Assembly: GCF_001653235.2 (NCBI RefSeq)
Contig: NC_035790.1
Coordinates: forward strand, 6,200,001-6,264,000
Direction: 5' to 3'
Source: Pochonia chlamydosporia 170
Lineage: Eukaryota; Ascomycota; Sordariomycetes; Hypocreales; Clavicipitaceae
Length of the DNA: 64,000 nucleotides
The notes below the pieces were generated by a model. It was not told the origin of the DNA and made no database searches. It saw nothing but the letters and a program-made list of their open reading frames with translations. Made by a program: the position numbers and the translations under genes. Of this stretch, positions 44,515-54,479 are shown piece after piece (within the stretch, counting starts at the first letter, position 1; each line of letters opens with the position of its first letter).

Positions 44515-47250
44515 TTAATCATCATCTCCCCACCACCCTAGTTCCCCGGCATTACTCAAGAGGCCTGGTCCAACTGCACTCAGACGTGCCGTATTGGTCA
44601 TCGTCGTTCTTTTTGCTGGAACAGAGGGGAAGGCCCCAGGGGAAATCGGGCTATCAGCACGGGGAACATCTTCGGCTTCATTAAAGGCCGGCTCCTCCTC
44701 TTCTTGATCATCACCCCGGTCCTCAATGTTCTGCCTGGAGAACGTGTTGGCACGGAAGAATGACTGCGAGTTTGTTGCGAACGAATCTCTTGCCCGCTTA
44801 CTGTTTGCTTTGTGTCGATTATGCTCAGGCCAAGGTCTACCAAGCAGCGCATCTGAAGTCAAGGACCCTGCAATGGGCGAGGTTGCTGATTCCCAGTCTT
44901 GAATATCTGCCATATCCGGACTTGGCTCAAACTCGTCCAAGTACAGAAGCACATCTTGCTGACTATGACTACTGACAGTGTCACGGCTCGATGAAGATTT
45001 GAGGCTCTTTACGTGCTTTGGAAGTTCCGGCAGCGCAAGTTTTGGCGGAGGCCCGGCAGGACTTGGAGGAATGGAATCGCTGAGACCCAGGCCCTGTGTT
45101 TGAAGAGGAGGCAGGACACCAGATGACTTGCGCCGGTCTGAACAAGGCTCACCATCAATACTGGCGGCTTCCCTGAAAGATGGCGGTGCCGGGAACCCAA
45201 AATCAAACGTCGAGCCAGTGATGGTTGTTTGCGATCCTTTTGATCGATGCCCCTTCTGTTGGCCCTCTTCCATGGGAGTTGCTGGCTCCTTAGATGACAG
45301 GCTGCGTTCGATTTCTTCGATATCCTCGACATCCTGTTGCTCGCACCGGCTATCCTTGAACCGGCCGTTGATGCCCTCATCAACTTCATCTTCATTCCCT
45401 TCTGATACTTGGGACATCGACGTCCTGTGCATGGTCTGTTGTTTGCGTCGCAATGCGGACAGCAGCATTTCCTCTTGGTGGGTGACTGCCATCAGTCGAT
45501 TGTGACTTCCAGACCCGTCAACAGACGAGTGCGCGGAGCGGATATAAAAGTCAACAGATGTTGGACTCAGCGGTGGAGTCAGTTGATCTGTTGACGAGGC
45601 TCGATGAAGAGTCTGTTCTCGCGAACCTTCTGTGTTTGCAATGGAAGCTTCCTCCTTCTCTTCCCCAATGTCCACATTGGATGGCCGACGAGCCGGCAGC
45701 ATGGTGATGGCTCGAGCCTCCTGGATGCCATACCCGGATGTCCCTTGCCACGTCATTCCCGAGTTCACCGAAAAGTCCGACGTGGCAGAGTTTCTGGAAG
45801 AAGAGGCTGCTTGAGACAGGTTCCCAATCGGCGTCTCAGACCGTGAATCGATGGTTACAGGAGTCTCGCGGCCGCTCGCAGGAGGTGGAATAGTAATGTA
45901 CGTATTCGATGCTGCAAAACTGGTTCGTTTGCCTTGCTTACTCGATTGGCTCATTTGTTTTCGGCTAACCTTCGCGCCGCGAGCTGCCCTGGGCCGGCAT
46001 TCTTCGAGCGGAGGTACTCTATCCTCAACATTTGACGGACTTCTTGCAGGTGCCGAGACTGGGGATCGGATTATTGGCCGTTCTGGTTCGTTATCGTCAT
46101 CTTCAGAGTCCGAAGAAAGCATCAACACACTAGTTTGAAGCAGGTCAGTACCCATGAGCGACCTATCTGTGCTTTTCGACGTCTTTGACGTTTTGGTGTG
46201 ACGGCTGGAGACGCTCCTGGCGGCATCTCCGGGCGACGTTTGCAAATCTGCTTTCGTGAACGTGGTGTATTTTGGCGTCTGAGGTATGTGATATTGCCGC
46301 CGATGAGAAGGTCTTGTCTCCTCCTCTTGATCTTCACCTGGGCGCTCCATTACATTATCTAATGTTAATATTCCATTTTCAGTCATTCTCAAGCTCGGCG
46401 TCGAGCTTTGCCTCATAACATGTCGCAAGGACATTTGCTCATAGTGGTCGTAGAGTGAAGGAGTTGGCGGCCCGAGTCGGTTGCTGCCACTGGTTCCAGG
46501 CCGAGGTGCTTCAGGGATTGGGGAATGCAGCTCCTCCTTGGTTCGCTTCTTTCGAATCTTTCGTGACTCGCGAGAGCGAGTTGACATTGGTGAGAATGGT
46601 GACAGAATGGATGGTGAACGCAGCATACGATCAAAACCAGATCCAGTATCCAATCCTGTTGCTTCGGTATCGCTCCCTTTCCGAGTGGTGAGGGAAAGAT
46701 CCAGCTTGGCTGGCTTCCGCTTGGTCCTCCAGCCTTCCTCTCCGGTGCTTAAGTTTAGCCCCAACTGTAAATTTGGAGGCAGGCCTTTTGCAATGGCAGA
46801 CGAAGATGTTTGTTGGGAAATTGACAATGGCAGCTTTGATTTATCATACCACGATCGAATTGTCGAGGATGAGCGACTCTTTCTCAAAGCTCCTGTGGTT
46901 TCTGACCGACCACTTTCGGTAAGATCACCAAAGTTGATAGCATTCAGTCTTAAAGGATGAGGAATGATATCGGACTCTTCCCCCCAACCTTGGTCCGACC
47001 TGGCAATGGCAACCTGATTGTCACACTCATAACCTCGCAGTTCCGACTCGGAATAACTTGCAGCGGTAATTGGAGACCTGTCATCGGTGGTCATTGAGGA
47101 CGCGACATCATCCCAGCTACCCGGAGCATCGATATTCAATGGTGTTGAGCCTAAGATCTTGTGCGCCTTACTCATCGACGGTGCGTTTGGCGGAGGCGGC
47201 TTACTGGTTTGCTTCTTGCGGCTGGTGATAGAAAACGGAAATCTTGCCAT
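44515..47250 (-). CDS. Large disordered protein of unknown function
   Basis: 911 aa, one exon, start at 47250 (MARFPFSITSRKKQ); the frame could begin 11 codons earlier at 47283. No catalytic domain is recognised. The chain is rich in Ser, Pro, Arg and Glu with many phospho-type sites (TPPLSPTS, RSPSILSPFSP, SDSEDDDNEPE). More ordered segments are HQEEMLLSALRRKQQTM, a helix-like stretch, DVLLYLDEFEPSPDMADIQDWE, and the end LSNAGELGWWGDDD. Such regions look like binding motifs in an otherwise flexible scaffold or signalling adaptor. A nuclear or cortical role is possible, but nothing in the sequence decides it. Confidence 0.82.
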   Translation of the reverse strand: MARFPFSITSRKKQTSKPPPPNAPSMSKAHKILGSTPLNIDAPGSWDDVASSMTTDDRSPITAASYSESELRGYECDNQVAIARSDQGWGEESDIIPHPLRLNAINFGDLTESGRSETTGALRKSRSSSTIRSWYDKSKLPLSISQQTSSSAIAKGLPPNLQLGLNLSTGEEGWRTKRKPAKLDLSLTTRKGSDTEATGLDTGSGFDRMLRSPSILSPFSPMSTRSRESRKIRKKRTKEELHSPIPEAPRPGTSGSNRLGPPTPSLYDHYEQMSLRHVMRQSSTPSLRMTENGILTLDNVMERPGEDQEEETRPSHRRQYHIPQTPKYTTFTKADLQTSPGDAARSVSSRHTKTSKTSKSTDRSLMGTDLLQTSVLMLSSDSEDDDNEPERPIIRSPVSAPARSPSNVEDRVPPLEECRPRAARGAKVSRKQMSQSSKQGKRTSFAASNTYITIPPPASGRETPVTIDSRSETPIGNLSQAASSSRNSATSDFSVNSGMTWQGTSGYGIQEARAITMLPARRPSNVDIGEEKEEASIANTEGSREQTLHRASSTDQLTPPLSPTSVDFYIRSAHSSVDGSGSHNRLMAVTHQEEMLLSALRRKQQTMHRTSMSQVSEGNEDEVDEGINGRFKDSRCEQQDVEDIEEIERSLSSKEPATPMEEGQQKGHRSKGSQTTITGSTFDFGFPAPPSFREAASIDGEPCSDRRKSSGVLPPLQTQGLGLSDSIPPSPAGPPPKLALPELPKHVKSLKSSSSRDTVSSHSQQDVLLYLDEFEPSPDMADIQDWESATSPIAGSLTSDALLGRPWPEHNRHKANSKRARDSFATNSQSFFRANTFSRQNIEDRGDDQEEEEPAFNEAEDVPRADSPISPGAFPSVPAKRTTMTNTARLSAVGPGLLSNAGELGWWGDDD

Positions 47251-47984
47251 ATTTCCACCCTGTCCCATGGGAAGCTGCCACACAGCTTCCCAACTTGCTA
47301 TCTCAAACGCAAGACGGTGATGGTGAGAGACGTCATGTGTAGAGTGGCAGAGAAATATCCCTCTTTTTTAGTGTGTGTTTTTCAAGCAGCAGTTCTCTTC
47401 CTTCCTCGAACTACGACTTCACTCGACGCCTCTTGCTGCCGAAACCCGGTGGTTGTTCTTGGTTGTGATGTGGGCGAAGCTTAATGACTGAAGCGGATGG
47501 ATGTTCTTCAATTCGGATCGCCAGCACCCTCGATTTAATGTCGCTTTTATTCCAACGATGTTCCAACTGGCGAGTTTATGAATAAGACAGGGTGACAGGA
47601 GGGAAAGATTCCTTGCCAAGAAAGAAAGAACTGGGATTTGCTTGCGAGGCACTGGGTATGTGAGATGGATGTGGCCTCCCCACCGTCTAATTAGAGGCAA
47701 TCCACGAATGCGCCAGGCCGATCAAGCTGAGCAGGGGACGTCGGAGGAGAGCCTTTCCTTGCCAGGATACTGGGCAGCAGATGACGGCGATTACCCCGAC
47801 CGAAGGATATTGCTGATCTTGGTGCGCCTCCCTTGGGATGAAAGAATGAGACAAGCAGGACAGGCAGGTCGCAAAAAAACAGTATCGACTGGCGGTCGTG
47901 TGCATGAAATCGACCAAATGCCGCCGCCGAAACAAGAAACTTGCAAGGCTTCCCTGGACACTTGTACTCGGAGAAACGGCTTCT

Positions 47985-48049
47985 GGTATTCGACCAGCCA
48001 TATACTCCGTACTCCGTACTCGCGCCGTTACCAACTGAGCTATGGCTGG
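47985..48049 (-). pseudogene. Degenerate tRNA-like sequence
   Basis: On the minus strand a perfect A box (TAGCTCAGTTGG, 48031-48042) sits in a 56-nt unit whose ends pair over 9 bp (CCAGCCATA with TATGGCTGG), like an acceptor stem. A B-box-like GGTCGAATACC lies just beyond the 3' arm (47995-47985) instead of inside it. D stem and anticodon arm are broken and replaced by a run of TACGGAG units. It reads as a decayed tRNA or the head of a tRNA-derived short element. Confidence 0.4.
48003..48018. repeat. Two overlapping TACTCCGTA motifs
   Basis: Copies at 48003-48011 and 48010-48018, the complement of TACGGAGTA, sharing two bases. They sit inside the tRNA-like relic. Confidence 0.6.
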
Positions 48050-49859
48050 ATTTTTTTCCCTCTTTACCACTCAGGGTTGCAACCTTGGGTCTCCTTGACG
48101 GCCAGCACTGGCTCGGCTCTGGTACTGAGGCTGGCTTGCAGCTTGTCTGGGGTCAACCATCTCGTGATGGATTGGCCCAAGCCTCTAAAAACTGGCTTGT
48201 CGGCCCCTGTCCATCCAGCTTGTTGCTGATCCTAGCCTCGGTGGGTGCTGAAGATGACGGCGTGGTGCCGCTTACACTAGCTCGTCTTGGAGATAGTTTC
48301 TACACCAAAGAGGGTCGCTCAGCTCCATGCTCGTGCCAAAATGGAGTCACGCAGCCAGGGGTGCAAGAGTTTTGCTAACTCTGAAGGTGGTAAGAGAAGC
48401 AGCTTGGAGGCCATTTCGGTCCTCCTAGCTTCCGAAATATTGTACCGCCCACCACTCGGAAGAGAGGTCGCTTCGAACTGGGCGAGCAAGATACAAATAC
48501 AGCCAAGCACATGGGATTCTACAAGCTTGGTACTCTGTGCAATGGGCATGGTGACAAGGGTCCGGTCGCTTAACAAGTGAACCCAAGTGTCATGGGGAAG
48601 GACCTTGCGTGTCAGTGGCAGCGACTTTTCCAGGAGAACAATGCGTATTCAAGTCATATGGACAATGCAACAGTCGGTCGAATCTGTCTGAGGGCAATAT
48701 CCGGTGTTTTAATGTGGCGGCGGTGGCTCAACACAATTTGTGCTAAACGGAAAATGGGGCACATCACCATGTTGCCATTGAAGAAGAGGAGGCTTGCACG
48801 AAGGGTCTGGTATGTGTTCTCTAATAACTAATATCTGAGGTCATCCTGTGGCTCTTACTGGGACAGTGCACCGGAGACCATTGAACTGGGTGGTTTGATA
48901 GAATGCTGCCAGAGTAGCAGTGAGAGGGAGAACCAAACAGCCATCACGACGCTCGCCCTTTACGATTCCCGGACTGTATTGAAACTCGAACTTACCAAAG
49001 ACGGCCCGAATCTTTTTGTCTGGGCAGTTGGGTAATGAGATATCGAGGGCTTTGTGGACATCCTGAACTGCTGCTGGCCACTCAATTCTCAAGGAAAGAA
49101 GGTCACACTAGACACGAATTTAGCCGCTGTTTGTTTCCATGACCACATATTAATATGAGGATTCGCTCAGGCACTTGCTAGCCTGCCCTTTCTGTCCTCA
49201 ACAAAGGTTGAAAGGTCCTCCCTCCATCATGGTTGGTGGGTGGCACAAGGAGATCGGCACGAAGCCACGTCGAGCCATCACTGGCAATAACGAGCGTGCC
49301 GCACAATGTCACAGCCGTTGGAAATTACCAGCTAGTCATTTTAGCGGCTGGGGAGATTGGGAGCCGTCTGGCCATGTCCTGTCATGTCCTACAGCACGAA
49401 GTACTTCGTGACAGCGTGCTTGAACAAAGCATCAAGGCCATGTTAGGTCCTGCAGCGCATTGAACCCGCCCATTGTAAGTACTGACTGACATGTCAACAT
49501 TTAGATAATGACTTGATTCAAGCCCGACATGTCTGAGCCTGACTCAGAGCCCTGGTCCTTGTACGGAATGGAAGCTCGGATGTTCTAGAAGTTGGGTTTG
49601 CTGTGCAGCAAAGAGGGACCTGGTCTGAGACTGACCAACTGACTTGTCATACTAGGAGCACCGGATTCGACCTTCAAAGTCCACCAAAGCACTGGGATAT
49701 TACCCCAACTTCGCCCGTACTCCATTCAATATAGTACAGTACGTCAGGGCCAACTAATTAATCTCAACTGTCCTGCAGGTAAAATTTCGTCCCCAAGTTG
49801 AGGCTAGCCTAGCCTACATATGGGCTACTCATTTGTCCACCCAGCAGACTTCACCAGAC

Positions 49860-49868
49860 TACGGAGTA
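49860..49868. repeat. TACGGAGTA 9-mer
   Basis: Exact intergenic copy of the recurrent motif. Confidence 0.5.
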
Positions 49869-51051
49869 CATACAGAGCACATTGACCACACCAACCAGCA
49901 TACCACCTCTTCACGTCAGTTGCCGCCCACAGTGTAATGCAGCGGCCACAGGGGTGGAGAACGGGAGATGAAAGAATGACGATATTTGCCTTTCTTGGCA
50001 TGTGCCAATTCGCCCATCTCAGGGTTTGCTTTTGAACAACCAACCTCAGTCAGTCCCTGCGTGGTGTTTTTGACAGCCTTTTTCTTCCACCTGGCCGTTT
50101 TGTCTTAGATTGTCCGATTGGATCATGTATATCAATCCCCGGTACTTGTTTCCTATGCCACAGTGGTGTCGCTGCACAAAACAAAACACGACCCTGCGGT
50201 AAACGCCTAAACTTGGTTGCTCGGCTCCTTTCTCGCCGAAAGAGACTTTCCTAAGTGGCCTTCCTCGGTGACCGTCCCTGGCGCTCGGGGCAAAAGTAGA
50301 TGGAACAGGCAGCTCAGCGTGGTCTTTTTTTGCAAAAGGGGCTCTTGGCAGGCTGGTACTTTACATCTTTCTGATATGAAAAGGTTCTGGCAGCCACGTA
50401 TTCCCCTTTTCAGCACACAAATGCTAGTCCAGGGTCTTGTTGGCCTATGCGGAGCAAACACAGGTTGATAGCTTGTTCCCCTGTTCCTTTCCTGGGACGC
50501 ACAGTACCGGCGATCGTTGAGGCCCTGGCATGCCCTGCCCTGCCCTGAAAACAAAATTTACTTTGGAGGAACCCCTGGCTTACAGGCAACGTTGTACAAA
50601 TGCGTGCAACTTGGACGGAACGAGGCTGAAGTTGACATGCTTGCGACCCGACAGCTTGGACAGGAAAGGATAAGACGCCGTTTTCTTCCCGTGGTTACAC
50701 CCGCGCCTCTAACGATGGAACAATTTCACAGATTGCTGGCATTACAGACCCTTGATGTTGCGACTTCTACCTTTTTTTCTTTTTTGTTTGGCAAATTTTG
50801 AACCATCAGGTAAAATGACTTGTCACGATTGTGTTGAAGTCAGCTCACGATGCAGTAGTTGGCTTTTATTGCCAACGAGCCACGTGTGCATCCAGGATTT
50901 GGAACCTTGCAGATACACCGTGCCTCGTATGAAATACTCGACGCCTGAGACAGTCTCATTGTCAGGCTGATGAGTATCATATATGGTGCAATGGAATACC
51001 TCGTGAAAGATGGCATGGAACCTGAGCTGTGTTTGAATTCTGACTGATGCG

Positions 51052-51060
51052 TACGGAGTA
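51052..51060. repeat. TACGGAGTA 9-mer
   Basis: Exact intergenic copy, about 270 nt beyond the stop codon of the flavoprotein fusion gene. Confidence 0.5.
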
Positions 51061-51332
51061 ACGACCTTGCGATTCAATCAGGGTTCACGCTAATGCCATC
51101 TTCTCATCATTCGGCAGAAATCTTCACGCGATGTGGGCAGACATCATAGACTGGACTAGTTTCATTCTTTGACCATGTCTGCCATGTTTAACAAGAGGTA
51201 CAGTGTGATGTGTGGTAACAAACCAAAGAAGGCACCTTTTTCTCCATACGCCATGCCTCAAATTCGCAAAATACTCAAAACTCCGTGTCCGGTGGAAGAC
51301 AAGACAACCGCTGCGCCATGACCATGACCACG

Positions 51333-53114
51333 TTACAGGTACCTCGTTTGAAGCCATTCCTCATTCCTCATGCCTAAATCCAATCCGTACTGTGCCCACC
51401 ATTTCCTGGCCCTGTTTTGGTCCGCATCGCCGATGCTATCCTCCAAGGCTTCTTCAATGTTGAACGTCCGGAACTCAACGAGCTGCTTTCTCCCTTCCAT
51501 GCCTTCCAGCTCGCCGTGTGCAAACTTGCGCCACCACTCCAGCACATCGACATGCTGGTGTATAGTCGAACTGAGTAAAACATCAGGATCAAAGACGAGT
51601 TTGTTGTCACCCTTGAGACGGCGCCAAGTCTCGAGGACTTGGACTTGGCCCCAGCGGGAAGCGACCTTGGTCACGGCATCGCCATGAGCGACAGGTATAC
51701 CCGATGCGTCCCACCACTTGAGGACGTCTGCTTGTCCGTGCTGCGATGCCCACAGGAGAGAGCGGCCGGGACGGAGAACAATTTCTTCGTCTTGAGCCGC
51801 GGCATCACGCCACCATTCGAGGACGAGTAAGTGTCCGCGACCGCTGGCTTGTTCAAGCGCTGTTTCTGTGTACCGCAGGGGGAGGCCGGAGCGGCGCCAC
51901 CACCAGTCCAGGATACGGACGTGGCCGTTCTTTGACGCTCCATCCACGGCTTCTGCATCGTACATGTGTTCGTCGCGGAACCATTTGCTTTGCTTCCAAA
52001 AATCGAGAACATCTGTTCGTGGGTAGTATGCTGAAGCATTGGTGGGGAGCGTGGTTCCGTCAAAGGCTCTAAATAGGTCTGGCCGGTTTGCCTCCATGTA
52101 AGCCAGGACATCAATAAGAGCGAAGCGGATAATGAGTTTGACAACCAAGGCGGGCACATCTCGAAAGTTGGGCGGGGATTGTGATAATTTTTTGCATATA
52201 GCTGCCGAGTTTCCCGTAAGTGCTGTCCATTCAAGCTCGTGCTCGTATACTTTGAGGGGAACAGAAGGATCCTTGGGTTCGAGGGACCAGGCAGTTGGCA
52301 TGGGAAGATTGGTATACATGCCGAGTGCTTTGGCGAGTTCCCAGTCACCAGCTTGGTCGAGGACCATTGTCCATATTTCGGGCGGTAGTTTCGAGCGAAT
52401 TTGAACATTCGTATCGGGGACAACGACAGTTCCAGTGGCTATTTCGACATCTCGACCAAGGCCCAGTAAATCGGCTTGATTTTTAATTATTCCAAGCACC
52501 TCGTTGAACCCATTCCAGTTGGGCACCCTCTTGGGATTCATCTGCCCCTCGTAATGCCATAGAATCGGCGTCATGACTCGAATCCAATTCCACTTTCTGT
52601 GTATTTTACTGAGTTGTCTTTTTGTCGCCGGGTTAGACCACATGTGTGTGCTCATGCCCGGAACCAGCACGACGCTCTTTTGAATATTCCATCCTCGCAG
52701 TACTTCGCCCAGAAAGGTGTCGGCAATACCGGCCAGCATCTTGGCAATCCCATCTGCGTCCAGAGGAACGCAGACTAACAAGTCGGCCCAATCGACTAGT
52801 TCGAAGGCTTGCTGGCGGAAGAACTCGACGTCGTCGGCGCGTTCGCCTTGTCCCGTGGCAAGGCTCCGATTTTCCATGACAATGATGGTCTGGGTAAGTC
52901 GGGGGACAACATCGTCGACAATGGCTCGCATTTCGATATGGGGATTCTTGGACAGTCGCACGACGAGCGCTTGGGCCCATGATGTATCGCGGGGTCCGGT
53001 AGCGGCCACGAGCAGGTGCAACTTGCGATTTCTCGACGAGGACATGTCCTGCAGAGACGAACATGACGATGCCGACGATGTTAGGCGTGGCGGAAGAAAC
53101 GACAAGTTCTCCAT
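51333..53114 (-). CDS. Flavoprotein (PPCDC/HFCD-like) fused to F-box-like and ankyrin-like repeats
   Basis: 593 aa from the ATG at 53114. Residues about 31-210 resemble the HFCD flavoproteins (phosphopantothenoylcysteine decarboxylase, Hal3/Sis2): LHLLVAATG, DWADLLVCVPLDADGIAKMLAGIADTFLGEVLRGW, and PGMSTHMWSNP (152-162). The last aligns with the substrate motif PxMNxxMW, but Asn is Ser, so decarboxylase activity is doubtful. Residues about 241-270 (SKLPPEIWTMVLDQAGDWELAKAL) look like an F-box. From about 360 on, degenerate ankyrin-like repeats with the pattern A..GH..VLEWW recur about six times. The frame is open to 53333; that extension carries a (CTG)7-coded poly-Leu stretch and may be leader. 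Role unknown; a flavin-binding sensor or substrate adaptor is only a guess. Confidence 0.8.
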   Translation of the reverse strand: MENLSFLPPRLTSSASSCSSLQDMSSSRNRKLHLLVAATGPRDTSWAQALVVRLSKNPHIEMRAIVDDVVPRLTQTIIVMENRSLATGQGERADDVEFFRQQAFELVDWADLLVCVPLDADGIAKMLAGIADTFLGEVLRGWNIQKSVVLVPGMSTHMWSNPATKRQLSKIHRKWNWIRVMTPILWHYEGQMNPKRVPNWNGFNEVLGIIKNQADLLGLGRDVEIATGTVVVPDTNVQIRSKLPPEIWTMVLDQAGDWELAKALGMYTNLPMPTAWSLEPKDPSVPLKVYEHELEWTALTGNSAAICKKLSQSPPNFRDVPALVVKLIIRFALIDVLAYMEANRPDLFRAFDGTTLPTNASAYYPRTDVLDFWKQSKWFRDEHMYDAEAVDGASKNGHVRILDWWWRRSGLPLRYTETALEQASGRGHLLVLEWWRDAAAQDEEIVLRPGRSLLWASQHGQADVLKWWDASGIPVAHGDAVTKVASRWGQVQVLETWRRLKGDNKLVFDPDVLLSSTIHQHVDVLEWWRKFAHGELEGMEGRKQLVEFRTFNIEEALEDSIGDADQNRARKWWAQYGLDLGMRNEEWLQTRYL

Positions 53115-54479
53115 GATGATGCAGTTGTCAGGTCGCAGGACATGGTGAGGGATTGATTCGCTGGTGCTTTTCGTGAAAGCACCAGGAGCGGTGTGGATGG
53201 GAACGCAGATGTCTGGCTTGGTATGGGCAGCTTCAGCTTTGGGCAGCAGCAGCAGCAGCAGCAGGAGGAGGACGCAACGGTCAAGTTCTACGGTAGCAGT
53301 TGAGACTTGGCCGAGGCTGGTGTTGACTCCCAACTAGAACTGGAGTGGCGAGGGGGTGATTGGTTCTCTGGGAGGGTATCGTTGATGGGTGATGATGCAC
53401 GTTGATCAAATGTTCTGTTGGTTGAACGAATGGAGGATGAAGTGGTTCATGTCCACTGGTTGGATTGGGAATGGGCTGACGGAGGAAAGACGTCAAGGTG
53501 CGCCCCGCGCATCAAATTGATGTTTTAACTTTTTTTGGGCTGCAGGAGATTGGAGGACACGAGGGCATGGAGGGATCAGTTGAGATCCGTGAGGGCAGGG
53601 GCAACAGACCAGACCAGACCAGACACCAGACACTCAACTGCATGTCGACTGTGAAAGACAAATGCCCGCTGAACCTCAGTGGCTTTTAGTGAGTCTGCAG
53701 CCTGTAATAGCCGCTGCGACCCGCTGACTGTCCCTGCACCTGTGGCCAGGCTATTCCAGATGTGAATATCTCTTTGGTCTCAGTGCACATGGCTGTCTCG
53801 CAACTCGGGAACACCGCAGAGCCTGCATTGCCTGAATACTGTATACAATCAAAGTGTATGAAAATCCCACCAGTGAATTGTAGCTACTGGCTATTCCATT
53901 GGCAAGACACAGGATCTGATGGAAAAAGACAACATTGAACCTGAATACAAAGTTGCACACTTGAGGCGTCATCACATGACTCGACTCGGCCGGGAACGGG
54001 GAACGACCAGGCCTGCACAGGCGGGCTTACTGGATTGGACTGAAGTTGGGACTCATCCGGTCTGGTGCTGTCCTGGATGCCACTGGAGCAGCCGTGGCGC
54101 CAATTGAACTTTGAGCCTTCATGTTCCATCCAGAGCCTGCATGTGCCGACGACAAAAAAAAATAAAAGCTAAAAATCTCATTGGCAAACTCTTATCGACG
54201 AAGCATTTAAACATGCAACAATAGCAGTCAATCGCATTCACGGAATATATCTGCGCCAAACCAGACATTCGCATTCAGTCCAGCTCATCCGTCCTCCGAG
54301 TTTCGGGTCTCTGCTGCAGACTCAGTCTCATTCGTCTCATTCGTCAGTCACATCAGGCCTTTCTCGTTGCTGCAAGTCCCACGTCTAAACCGCTTCGCGC
54401 TAAAAATTTCTCTCACCACCTCGACCTCAAACCACCACTCTCTACTTCAGTCCCTTTGTTGGCGCAAGTCTCAACGGCA
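53115..54479. promoter_or_regulatory. Shared upstream region of the flavoprotein fusion and PRPP synthetase
   Basis: 1.4 kb between divergent genes, with the CAG run at 53244-53264, an ACCAG tandem run near 53609-53627 and a C/T-rich leader from about 54290 on the PRPP synthetase side. No other gene is seen. Confidence 0.45.
53244..53264. repeat. (CAG)7 trinucleotide repeat
   Basis: Seven CAG units followed by GAGGAG. On the minus strand this reads as CTG, giving a poly-Leu run if translation starts at 53333 instead of 53114. Confidence 0.85.

Larger units (their letters stand above)
47251..51332. other. 4.1 kb intergenic with a tRNA-like relic
   Basis: No gene could be supported. It contains the tRNA-like element at 47985-48049, TACGGAGTA-type motifs at 48003, 48010, 49860 and 51052, and open frames up to 195 codons without family features. 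A short minus frame at 48841-49092 has a protein-like composition but no partner exon or known domain. Confidence 0.5.

Noticed and set aside
47642..48229. 195-codon forward frame
   Set aside because: No family features, and it crosses the tRNA-like relic.
7412..53114. CoA-pathway gene cluster (panB plus PPCDC-like flavoprotein)
   Set aside because: The two genes are over 42 kb apart with unrelated genes between, and the flavoprotein probably is not a decarboxylase.
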